Source: Halalkalibacter akibai JCM 9157 (GTDB lineage Bacteria > Bacillota > Bacilli > Bacillales > Bacillaceae_D). From it: 64,000 bases of DNA. Positions 37,661-44,766 of the stretch are shown here, in pieces. The DNA is taken from assembly GCF_000513135.1 (NCBI RefSeq), contig NZ_BAUV01000020.1, positions 1 to 64,000 on the forward strand, in the 5' to 3' direction. The translations under genes were made by a program, and so were the position numbers. Within the stretch, counting starts at the first letter, position 1. Every line of letters begins with the position of its first letter. The notes beneath the pieces are model-generated. The model was not told the DNA's origin, did no database searches, and worked only from the letters and a program-made list of their open reading frames with translations.

Positions 37661-37775
37661 CGTAACAAAAACGGTCATTATTGTTACGTGGTGTGAAAAA
37701 GAATATTTTCTCTACTAATCAAGCATAAATTACGCAACAAAAATATGTAACAAAATATTTTGTAACAATATTAAT
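37661..37775 (+). promoter_or_regulatory. Resolvase res-like region
   Basis: CGTAACAA (37661) and TTGTTACG (37681) form a 28-bp imperfect dyad, the size of a resolvase crossover site. Further GTAACA repeats follow at 37747 and 37762. It lies directly upstream of tnpR, where it should also control its expression. Confidence 0.65.
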
Positions 37776-37820
37776 TATTTGATAGTTTTGGTACAATTAT
37801 GTTGAAAGGTGAGGATGTAA

Positions 37821-38369
37821 ATGAAATTTGGTTACATGCGTGTTTCTACCATTGATCAAAATTTGGATCGCCAGAAGAAGCAGCTTGAAGAATTTGGATG
37901 CGAACGTATCTTTTTTGAGAAAGTAACAGGAACTAGACGGGATCGTCCTGAACTGAACCATATGTTAGAGTATCTCCGACCAGAAGACACAGTTGTTGTA
38001 ACGGATTTAACTCGTTTATCCCGTTCAACGAAAGATTTAATTGAGATTACAGAGCTCATTTCACAAAAAGGGGCGCATTTAAAAAGTTTAAAGGAGTCTT
38101 GGCTAGACACAACAACAGCACATGGAAAAATGTTGTTTACTATTTTTGCAGGTATTGCCCAGTTTGAGCGAGATCTCACCTCTGAACGGACAAAGGAAGG
38201 CATTTTAGCTGCAAAAAAACGGGGCAAATATCCTGGAAGACCAAAAGCTGATGAGGAAAAGATCAACTATGCCTTATATCTTATAGACCAAGGGATGAGC
38301 CGGACGGATGCTGCAGAGAAAGCTGGTATCTCTAGAATGACTCTGTATCGTAAGATGCAAAAAATTTAA
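37821..38369 (+). CDS. tnpR: Serine resolvase of Tn3-family element
   Basis: 182 residues, full length. N-terminal catalytic domain with S9 (GYMRVST), DLTRLSRS and FAGIAQFERDLTSERT; C-terminal helix-turn-helix (GMSRTDAAEKAGISRMTLYR). It resolves cointegrates at the res region just upstream. ATG start, GAAAGGTGAGG site. A terminator follows. Confidence 0.95.
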   Translation: MKFGYMRVSTIDQNLDRQKKQLEEFGCERIFFEKVTGTRRDRPELNHMLEYLRPEDTVVVTDLTRLSRSTKDLIEITELISQKGAHLKSLKESWLDTTTAHGKMLFTIFAGIAQFERDLTSERTKEGILAAKKRGKYPGRPKADEEKINYALYLIDQGMSRTDAAEKAGISRMTLYRKMQKI

Positions 38370-38455
38370 TGAGGCTAACTAGTAACCAATGGGGGCAAGA
38401 GGTAATGAGCAATATCTACTTTGCCCCTGGTTGTACAAATGAGGTACTCTCCTAA

Positions 38456-38482
38456 AAACCTCGTTGAAATCCAACGAGGTTT
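38456..38482 (+). terminator. Rho-independent terminator
   Basis: AAACCTCGTTG / CAACGAGGTTT perfect 11-bp stem after tnpR. Confidence 0.75.
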
Positions 38483-38621
38483 AGCTTAAGTTTAAAGCAT
38501 TTTGGAATCTGTTTTACGGTATATTTTAGCTTAGTTCCCTCTACCCTTTTTATAAAGTGATTAAGGAATTTGAATATATAATTAAAAGGTGCAACAGATT
38601 AGTATCCTTTTATTTATTGGA

Positions 38622-38669
38622 AAAATTTTCAGATGTGGCGGTTGAAAGTCATTTTGGTTGCCGTACCCC
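38622..38669 (-). repeat. Right terminal inverted repeat of Tn3-family element
   Basis: Reverse complement of 28783-28830 with one mismatch, ending CCGTACCCC. Confidence 0.9.
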
Positions 38670-38674
38670 TTTTC
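38670..38674. repeat. Target site duplication, right copy
   Basis: TTTTC, identical to 28778-28782. Confidence 0.85.
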
Positions 38675-38857
38675 CTACTTTTGGTTCCGTGATTTTGGCA
38701 GCAGGATTAGTGGTTATATGACCTTCCTCGTGAACCAACGAAAAAATGATCGGATAAAACGAACACGATGAGCAAGACTCGATGGTTTTAATCCTTCGCT
38801 GGATAAAGCTAAGTAATCTTTAATGGAAATAATTCCTCTAAAATACACATAATACAT
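38670..38857 (-). pseudogene. Tyrosine recombinase relic, N-domain part
   Basis: The minus strand reads IKDYLALSSEGLKPSSLAHR, VRFIRSFFRW, then after a one-base shift VHEEGHITTNPAAKITEPK up to the transposon edge. It joins exactly to RIPKFLTE at 28782 once the transposon and one TSD copy are removed. This is the SAM-like arm-binding domain of the same recombinase as 28531-28782. Confidence 0.75.
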
Positions 38858-38872
38858 AGGAGGGAACAAGCT

Positions 38873-39021
38873 GTGCAACTAACCAAAGCCTGGGAAGCAT
38901 ACAAAGCTGAGAAACGAATTGAAGGATTTTCGCCCCATACTTGAATGCCTACCGACTGCAAGCAAATCTCTTAGTCCGTCACTTCCAAGATATTAACCCC
39001 CAATCCGTTACAACCCTATGA
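38873..39021 (+). pseudogene. Tyrosine recombinase N-terminal fragment, opposite strand
   Basis: GTG start with AGGAGGG upstream: QLTKAWEAYKAEKRIEGFSP, then after a one-base loss NAYRLQANLLVRHFQDINPQ. It is the first ~48 residues of an XerC-like recombinase, exactly the part missing from the minus-strand relic that begins next to it, but inverted. Confidence 0.6.
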
Positions 39022-39060
39022 AAAACAAGAACAACAATTAGTCCTTTTCTGGTATTATTT

Positions 39061-39586
39061 ATGTTGCGAAGAGTTGAGGTTTTACCATATAGTGAGGAAT
39101 GGTTAGAAATGGTTCGGGAGGAAAGTTAGAAACTTAAAGCTTTGTTTAAAAACGAAATTTTAAATGTGTATCATATTGGAAGTACCCATTCCAAATATTA
39201 AAGCTAAACCAGTAATTGATATTATGGTTAAGGTTACTAACATTAGTGAAGTTGATAAGTTCAATAGCCAGATGGAACAATTAGGCTATGTAGTGATGGG
39301 TGAATACGGAATTCCTAAAAGGCGTTTTTTTATTAAGGGTGGCGATAATAGAACTCATCATGTTCATTTTTACGAAGAAGGTAATTAAGAAATTGCTCGT
39401 CACTTAGCATTTAGGGATTATATGATTGCACATCCAGAGGAAGCTATAAAGTACAGTGAATTGAAACAAACATTGGCAGAGAAATCCCCTACAAATATAA
39501 CTAAGTATATAGAAGGCAAGAACAATTATATTAAGGCAATTGATGATAAAGCAGAGACGTGGAGAAAAACTAACTTATTCAATTAA
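39061..39586 (+). pseudogene. GrpB-family protein relic
   Basis: VEVLPYSEEWLEMVREES, a TAG, KLKALFKNEILNVYHIGS, a frame change, then IPNIKAKPVIDIMVKV, YGIPKRRFFIKGG, HHVHFYEEGN, a TAA and EIARHLAFRDYMIAHPEEA. The order matches the GrpB (UPF0157) nucleotidyltransferase-like family of about 175 residues. Two nonsense codons and one frameshift inactivate it. Confidence 0.78.
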
Positions 39587-39718
39587 CGGGTGCTAGAGCG
39601 GAACTCAAAGTTGTCAGTTGCAGCCCCTAATGTTTATTTTGTTAACGAACTTCTCCAAAACTCAAGACTATAGACAACACTGGGATTGTAATAAGCTCTC
39701 CCGCCACCTTTAAACAAA

Positions 39719-39765
39719 GACACCTAGTTACGATTATTTGAATCGTAACTAGGTGTCTTGTTTCA
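39719..39765. terminator. Strong bidirectional terminator
   Basis: GACACCTAGTTACGATT / AATCGTAACTAGGTGTC 17-bp perfect stem, A run on one side and TTGTTT on the other. It ends the minus-strand cytochrome b5-like gene. Confidence 0.85.
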
Positions 39766-39774
39766 TTCTTATTG

Positions 39775-40164
39775 TTATTCAAGTGTACCGACGATTGGTA
39801 AGTTTTCCAATACAGAAGAGCCGTGTGGAGATGCTGAAATTTCTTCTGTGTTGTCAGCACCAGCCATTACTCCACCAAAGTGTTCTCCACCTTCCCAAGC
39901 TCCAATATCTGAAACATCGTAAACGACTCCGTCAACCGCTACATAAGCGGGGTTTCCATCTTGCCCATTATACTCACTAAGTTCTTCCAGTGTGAATACT
40001 TGACCTTCTTCAACTGCTGAAGCTTCTGTTTCTTCTGTAGTATTTTCCTCTGTAGTTTCTTCCGGTGTCGACGTATCTGGTTCTTCAGTTGTTGTGTCCC
40101 CACCACAAGCTGCTAAAACAAAAGCCGTCATTGACAGTACTAATAAACCTTTAAATTTTTTCAT
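39775..40164 (-). CDS. Lipoprotein with cytochrome b5-like heme-binding domain
   Basis: 129 residues. Lipobox VLAACGG (Cys20), a Thr/Glu-rich linker (about 22-55), then a cytochrome b5-like domain: FTLEELSEYNGQDGNPAYVA, VDGVVYDVSDIGAWEGGEHF, with HFGG and a later SPHG supplying possible heme ligands. It is anchored outside the membrane and may pass electrons or bind heme or a steroid-like ligand. Good ribosome site (AGGGGGC). Single-gene unit. Confidence 0.85.
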   Translation of the reverse strand: MKKFKGLLVLSMTAFVLAACGGDTTTEEPDTSTPEETTEENTTEETEASAVEEGQVFTLEELSEYNGQDGNPAYVAVDGVVYDVSDIGAWEGGEHFGGVMAGADNTEEISASPHGSSVLENLPIVGTLE

Positions 40165-40365
40165 CTTCTTGCCCCCTACATTTTTAAAAACTTTTTTATA
40201 TAGTTATATGTTAAATGTTATCTCCCCTCACTAAAAGAGATTTTGATTACATTTAACGTAGTGTTCACTTTCCGTTAAAAATGTGGTCACTTTTTTGTCA
40301 AATAAACTAATGGCAGAATGAAAAAATGGATATTACGCGAGGAGATTTCAAGTGAAATATAGTGG

Positions 40366-40470
40366 GATTTGTGAAATACCGTACTTAACTAAAGGGTGCT
40401 TATGTTGAAGAAGAAATTACGAAAAACAACAGATCTATTTGCTGCATAGTACAAATATACTGTTCAAAAA
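40366..40470. repeat. Dispersed intergenic repeat
   Basis: Contains TTGTGAAATA...ACTTAACTAA-GGG and GCATAGTACAAATATACTGT. The first part recurs at 55565-55610, the second at 59488-59512. Looks like a short non-coding repeat family or remnants of one. Confidence 0.5.
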
Positions 40471-40504
40471 AAGGAATTTCACAATCTGGCTATTATGAAA
40501 TAAA

Positions 40505-40650
40505 ACTTCAAAAGACTTTATTGTTATTTTTTAGTTCGATGGAAAATATTTTTTATCAAAAATTAAACAACTTTAATTTACCTCCATCCTTAAAGCAGGA
40601 CGGAGGTATACGTATTTGAGGTTTTAAAATTAAATAACTTTATTTTCACT
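40505..40650 (-). repeat. Tn7-like repeat array, inverted copy
   Basis: On the minus strand: AATAAAGTTATTTAATTTTA, the hairpin CCTCC-TCC / GGA-GGAGG, TTAAAGTTGTTTAATTTTT and ACAATAAAGTCTTTTGA. Same order as 36803-36930. It could mark a degenerate right end of the element whose other end is at 28444. Confidence 0.5.
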
Positions 40651-40801
40651 TCAAATGAAGTGGTCTTTTGTGGAAATGCAGATAATAAAGAAGTATATAT
40701 TTTTCAAGGTTATACATTAGTTCACATGTTCCCCCTTGTAAAATTCATTTTTTATGGCAATATTAAGGTAATAAAATGAAAATGGAAAGGGGGAGGAAGG
40801 A

Positions 40802-41497
40802 ATGTTAAGTGATCGTGATTTGCACACCCTAGCAATAGAGGAAGAGTTGATAACACCATATAATCCGGAGTATTGTGAAGGAGCGACTATCAACTTAACG
40901 TTGGATACAGTTGTTAAACGTTATTCTTCCAATGAGCCCATTATACTAGGTAAGGAAGTAACTGAGGATCACTATGAAAAGTTTGATATTTCTGTAGATG
41001 AGTTCTGGCTTGAACCAAAAGAATCTGTTTTGATTCAGACACATGAATTCTTAAAGGTTCCCCATAATATGACTGCTCGTATATATGAGCGGTATGGAGT
41101 AAAGTCTCTGGGTCTAATGATTAGTCCTGCTCACTATATGAATCCCGGATATCGCGGACAAATTAGTCTAATTGCAGTAAACAATACACCCGTTCGTTTT
41201 AGACTTATTCCTGGTATTAAAATTTGTCAATTGGCGTTATTCGAGTTGAAAACAGAACCGCTAAAACCTTATGAAAAGCAGGATGCAAGATACATGGACG
41301 CTACAGAGGTTAGTATTTCTAAATTACATTTAGATGATGAAATCCAAGATTTTCTTAAAGAAAAAGGAGTTAAGAAAGTTTCTGAAGAAATGGCCAGTGA
41401 CTTAGGTAAACACTTAATGTCTCATATTAAGTTAGCTGCAAAAGAGTTAGCTGATATTGCGAGAAAAGAGTTTAAGAAAGGCAAAAAGGATAAATGA
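40802..41497 (+). CDS. dCTP-deaminase/dUTPase-like protein
   Basis: 231 residues, larger than housekeeping Dcd. The core (residues 1-165) has MLSDRDLHTLAIEEELITPY, GATINLTLD, WLEPKESVLIQTHEFLKVP, RIYERYGVKSLGL and PGYRGQISLIAVNNTP, matching the dCTP deaminase/dUTPase trimer fold. A 65-residue charged tail (about 165-231) is extra. The gene overlaps the next one by 4 bp (ATGA). In phage defence, dCTP deaminases deplete dCTP; this locus, in accessory DNA with a membrane partner, could be such a system, but that is inference. Confidence 0.8.
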   Translation: MLSDRDLHTLAIEEELITPYNPEYCEGATINLTLDTVVKRYSSNEPIILGKEVTEDHYEKFDISVDEFWLEPKESVLIQTHEFLKVPHNMTARIYERYGVKSLGLMISPAHYMNPGYRGQISLIAVNNTPVRFRLIPGIKICQLALFELKTEPLKPYEKQDARYMDATEVSISKLHLDDEIQDFLKEKGVKKVSEEMASDLGKHLMSHIKLAAKELADIARKEFKKGKKDK

Positions 41498-41838
41498 GTA
41501 ATTTAAGGGAAATAGTCAGAAGGCATGTCATTTCAGAAACTAAACAAGAATTGTCCGCTGAAAATGTTGACCAGGACGCTATGGTTCAATTTCTTATTAA
41601 AGAGGGCCATATTGACAAGAAAGTTGATTCTATTTTAGATGCCTTTAGAGATGAGCTTGAAAAAGACTCTCCCAAGTCGATTAAAAGGAAAAGAAATAAG
41701 TTTGTATACGCTAGCCTAAGCATATTGTTAACTATCCTTATTGCGTACGGTGTTAATGAGGAGTATTGGGTAGTTGTAGCAATCGTAGCATTAATAAATA
41801 TTGTCATTCATGCTTTTTTTACGTTTTGGAGTGAATGA
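41494..41838 (+). CDS. Membrane protein coupled to dCTP-deaminase-like gene
   Basis: 114 residues, overlapping start. A cytosolic helical N-terminus (1-70) precedes two membrane helices (about 72-88 and 91-111). No family recognised. Tight coupling suggests it acts with the deaminase-like protein, possibly tethering it or acting as effector. Confidence 0.65.
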   Translation: MSNLREIVRRHVISETKQELSAENVDQDAMVQFLIKEGHIDKKVDSILDAFRDELEKDSPKSIKRKRNKFVYASLSILLTILIAYGVNEEYWVVVAIVALINIVIHAFFTFWSE

Positions 41839-41898
41839 AGATCCTAACAGTATTTAACCCCTATCTCCGACACTATGAAATATGTACTTTGTACAAGA

Positions 41899-41943
41899 AA
41901 ACCGAAAGTTCATTTGAATTTCAAATGAACTTTCGGTTTTTGC
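41899..41943 (+). terminator. Rho-independent terminator
   Basis: ACCGAAAGTTCATTTGA / TCAAATGAACTTTCGGT long perfect stem followed by TTTTTGC. Confidence 0.88.
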
Positions 41944-42665
41944 TTTTATACAATTATTAAATTCGAAATGTCTTTCGTTTATCAGATTCATAGGTTTTTC
42001 ACGCTTGGTGTGATATTAGCAACTTATATCCCTCCAATTAAAAAGCCACTAAAGAATACATTTTTAAAATTTGGGTACAGTATTTTATACATCAAAGAAT
42101 TCTGCATAACGAATACTCCCCTGCATGGAAGTGCTTGGGGAGTATGACACATTATTGAAATACACATTTCAAGAAATACTTAGATAAAGAAATAGATTTG
42201 TTATTCTTCTAATACAATTGCTGAAATTCACCTTTGAAAAAAAGATTGTAACATCCCATCCCCGCAAGAAAAATATCAATTAGATTAACAAAAAGTTATG
42301 GTTCGTAAAATATTGAATTAAACTCAACTACTCATAGTTAATCTAGCAAAGTAACTATCGGCCCCATTAAAATTAACTCAACTTTCTTTTATTTCTCCCT
42401 CATTCAAGAATAACTAGGCTTAATTCATCTTCCAAAGTTAATTAGAGAAATGAACTTAATTTAAACATTAAGTAAGCATATGAAATGAAACTGTAATATA
42501 AATGCTCAAAAATTTCTCTTCCTAAATGGTAAAATGATTCAAGATACGACAAGAAAAAAGAAATTCTATCAGAATTCAGCAAAATCCACCATGGGTAAGT
42601 TTTATAAATCAGAGAAACTACTTAGTTGATCTTTAAGCTATGCTCCAATCTTAATCTATGAAGCT
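41944..42665. other. Intergenic, no gene seen
   Basis: About 720 bp of very AT-rich DNA without a reading frame, ribosome site or clear repeat. Confidence 0.5.
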
Positions 42666-42699
42666 ACTGTTAAGAATTTCATATGAAATTCTTAACAGT
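42666..42699. terminator. Perfect 34-bp palindrome
   Basis: ACTGTTAAGAATTTCAT is followed directly by its reverse complement, then GGTTTTGAC. Either a terminator of an older transcript or an operator for the hydrolase gene 93 bp downstream. Confidence 0.5.
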
Positions 42700-42791
42700 G
42701 GTTTTGACTTGAAAATAAACTTGGATTAATATTTGAACTTTTTAATATTAACTAAACGAAATCTTAAAGACTATCAAGGAGAGAATATTGT

Positions 42792-44132
42792 ATGAAAAAG
42801 AACGCCAGGGCTATAGTGATAACTCTATTGCTAGTAGGATCTCTTACCGTAGATCCTTTAAACCAGACAGTATTAGCAAACAGTGATATAGAAAGCAAAT
42901 TATCTAACATTGAAAAAGAACGTGAAGAAAATAAAAAAGAAGCTGGGGAGAAGCAAAAAGAACTCGAACAATTAGACCGAGAGAAAAAAGAAATCATAAA
43001 TGAAATTGAACGATTAGACCATGAGTACGCAGAAACGAATCAAAAAATTCGCGAGAAGCGTGCAGAGATTAACCAAGTTAGAGAAAATATAGAAAAGTTA
43101 CAAGCAGAAATAATTATCATTGAAGAACGTATAACAGAACGTGACAAATTGTTAAAAGATCGAGCTCGCTCTATGTATCAGTCAGGTGGCTCAATTAATT
43201 ATTTAGAAGTAGTCTTAGGGGCCAAATCTTTTGGTGATTTCTTAGACCGTTTGAGTGCCTTAGCAGTCATAGCCCAGCAAGACCGTAATATTTTAGATGC
43301 CCATATTGAAGATCATCTTGAGTTAGAGAAAGCTAAAGAGAAGGTAGAAAAAGAGCTGCAAACGTTAGAAGGACATTTGATAGAATTAGAAAATTTGATG
43401 GAAAAGCTTGAGAAGCAGCGTGATGAGAAAGAAAAAATAATGAAATTAGTCGAACAACAAGAGGACGAGCTACATACAGATCTAGGTGAACTCGAAGGAG
43501 CAGATGAAATTTTACGTGCTCAAGAACAGGCACTTAAGAATGAATTAGCTGCACACGAAGAACGTCTACGCCGCGAAGCTGAAGAAGAACAAAAGCGTCA
43601 GAATGCCGAAGCTGCTGCAACAACATCTAGGAGTAATTCAGGAAGTGCGAACAACTCAAATTCCAATAATTCGAATGGAAGTACGTCTCAAGTCCATAGT
43701 TCACCGTCAGTAACAAGCTCTGGTTTTATGCGACCGGCAACAGGCTCGATCACATCGACATTTGGTCCTCGAGCTGTTTTTGGTGGACAAATGCATTATG
43801 GAATTGATATTGGTAAAAATGGACGGACTGGTGATGTTCCTATTGTTGCTGTTCAAGATGGAACAGTTGTCCAGTCTTATTATTCATCAAGCTATGGTAA
43901 TGTGGTATTAATTGCTCACCAGGTAGATGGACGATTAATTACAACCTTATACGCTCATATGGAGAATCGTGAAGTTTCATCTGGACAACGTGTGTCAAAA
44001 GGGCAACGTATAGGACTTATGGGGAATACAGGCCAATCATTTGGTGCACATCTTCATTTTGAATTGCATGAAGGTGGATGGAATGCGGCAAAGTCAAATG
44101 CTGTTGATCCGTTTCGTTATATACCAAGATAA
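42792..44132 (+). CDS. M23 peptidoglycan hydrolase with PcsB-like coiled coil
   Basis: 446 residues. Signal peptide about 1-30. Long coiled coil (about 32-270) with the PcsB/CwlO-type segment ARSMYQSGGSINYLEVVLGA. Ser/Asn-rich linker (about 285-320), then an M23 LytM-type domain (about 325-446) with zinc ligands in HYGIDIG and HLHFELHEGG. It should cleave peptide cross-bridges in the wall, the coiled coil keeping it inactive until engaged, as in FtsEX partners. AAGGAGAG site. Single gene. Confidence 0.92.
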   Translation: MKKNARAIVITLLLVGSLTVDPLNQTVLANSDIESKLSNIEKEREENKKEAGEKQKELEQLDREKKEIINEIERLDHEYAETNQKIREKRAEINQVRENIEKLQAEIIIIEERITERDKLLKDRARSMYQSGGSINYLEVVLGAKSFGDFLDRLSALAVIAQQDRNILDAHIEDHLELEKAKEKVEKELQTLEGHLIELENLMEKLEKQRDEKEKIMKLVEQQEDELHTDLGELEGADEILRAQEQALKNELAAHEERLRREAEEEQKRQNAEAAATTSRSNSGSANNSNSNNSNGSTSQVHSSPSVTSSGFMRPATGSITSTFGPRAVFGGQMHYGIDIGKNGRTGDVPIVAVQDGTVVQSYYSSSYGNVVLIAHQVDGRLITTLYAHMENREVSSGQRVSKGQRIGLMGNTGQSFGAHLHFELHEGGWNAAKSNAVDPFRYIPR

Positions 44133-44139
44133 GATATTA

Positions 44140-44178
44140 AAGGAGGGATGATTATTTTCATTCCTTCTTTTTTTATCC
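44140..44178 (+). terminator. Rho-independent terminator
   Basis: AAGGAGGGATGA / TTCATTCCTTC stem with T7 tail. Confidence 0.75.
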
Positions 44179-44273
44179 TTTTATATTCTGAAATTCTTAA
44201 AGTTAGTATGCATACTTTTTTGATCCCTCCTTCTGTTCAATAAGTGTTCAATTTCAACGAAGTAATTAACTTG

Positions 44274-44297
44274 ATTACCGTAGGGGGGTATGGTAAA
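44274..44297 (+). promoter_or_regulatory. CsoR operator upstream of copZ
   Basis: ATTACCGTAGGGGGGTATGG closely follows the known Bacillus CsoR box (TACCC-TAC-GGGGGTATGG). Copper release of CsoR should switch on copZ. No csoR gene is in the window. Confidence 0.75.
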
Positions 44298-44347
44298 TTT
44301 AGTTTGAAAAGAAAATATCATATCATTCATTTTAGGAGGTTAAAATA

Positions 44348-44554
44348 ATGGAACAAAAAACATTAAAAGTGAACGGAATGTCATGTGGGCATTGCATAAG
44401 TACAATAGAAAACAATATAGGAAAGTTAAATGGTGTCAACTCAGTAAAAGTTATGCTGTCTGAAGGGAAAGTAAACCTTAATTATGATTCTGGTGTTATT
44501 TCATTAGATCAAATTATTCATGAGATTGAAGAACAAGGATATGATGTAGAATGA
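44348..44554 (+). CDS. copZ: Copper chaperone CopZ
   Basis: 68 residues, a single HMA ferredoxin-like domain with the Cu(I) motif GMSCGHC (C13, C16). AGGAGGT site. It delivers Cu(I) to the N-terminal domains of CopA and to CsoR. It is separated from copA by a terminator-like hairpin, so copA has its own promoter as well. Confidence 0.95.
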   Translation: MEQKTLKVNGMSCGHCISTIENNIGKLNGVNSVKVMLSEGKVNLNYDSGVISLDQIIHEIEEQGYDVE

Positions 44555-44578
44555 AGTAGTTGCATGGGATCATATAAG

Positions 44579-44613
44579 TGAGGTCGCACGATTTTAGTAC
44601 GACCTTCTTCACT
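44579..44613 (+). terminator. Hairpin terminator between copZ and copA
   Basis: GAGGTCG / CGACCTTC arms with inner CAC/GTA partial pairing, then TTCTTCACTATTTT. Confidence 0.6.
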
Positions 44614-44664
44614 ATTTTCATTAGCTTTATCTAAATGAAGATACTTATAGAACAAAGAAGAATC

Positions 44665-44680
44665 TGTGATGTATCTCACA
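44665..44680 (+). promoter_or_regulatory. FNR/CRP-type palindrome at copA
   Basis: Perfect TGTGA-N6-TCACA; its centre lies 30.5 bp before the start of TAATCT (44703-44708), about -42 relative to transcription start. Same spacing as at 14122. Confidence 0.55.
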
Positions 44681-44708
44681 TATTTTCTTTACATTCTTTT
44701 GGTAATCT
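44677..44708 (+). promoter_or_regulatory. 11-bp direct-repeat-like box and -10 at copA (site 11)
   Basis: CACA at 44677 and TTTA at 44688 with the same spacer TATTTTC as sites 2 and 5; TAATCT at 44703, 15 bp after the second half. The half-sites are poor; the spacer and spacing match. Confidence 0.35.
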
Positions 44709-44766
44709 ATAAGGGAAATATGATCACAATAACAGTATTATTCGAATTGTAAAGGAGGGGAATCAG

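Larger units (their letters stand above)
28783..38669 (+). mobile_element. Complete Tn3-family transposon (9887 bp)
   Basis: Bounded by 48-bp inverted repeats (one mismatch) and a TTTTC duplication. Its transposase gene sits at the left end and its resolvase gene with a res-like region at the right end, both on the + strand. Passenger DNA includes a thioredoxin-like gene with a broken regulator (minus strand), three secreted or membrane-anchored proteins, an IS21-like scrap, a Tn7-like repeat array and a decayed Nudix gene. Both tnpA and tnpR look intact, so it may still move. It is inserted in a tyrosine recombinase relic. Confidence 0.92.
40165..40801. other. Gene-free region with mobile-element repeats
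   Basis: No credible gene. It holds a dispersed repeat at 40365-40470 and the inverted Tn7-like array at 40505-40650. The last 20 bp carry a GGGGGAGG ribosome site for the next gene. Confidence 0.6.

Noticed and set aside
37661-37775. Short repeats that could suggest a CRISPR array
   Set aside because: Repeat units are too short and irregular; they fit a resolvase res region, and no cas genes are present.
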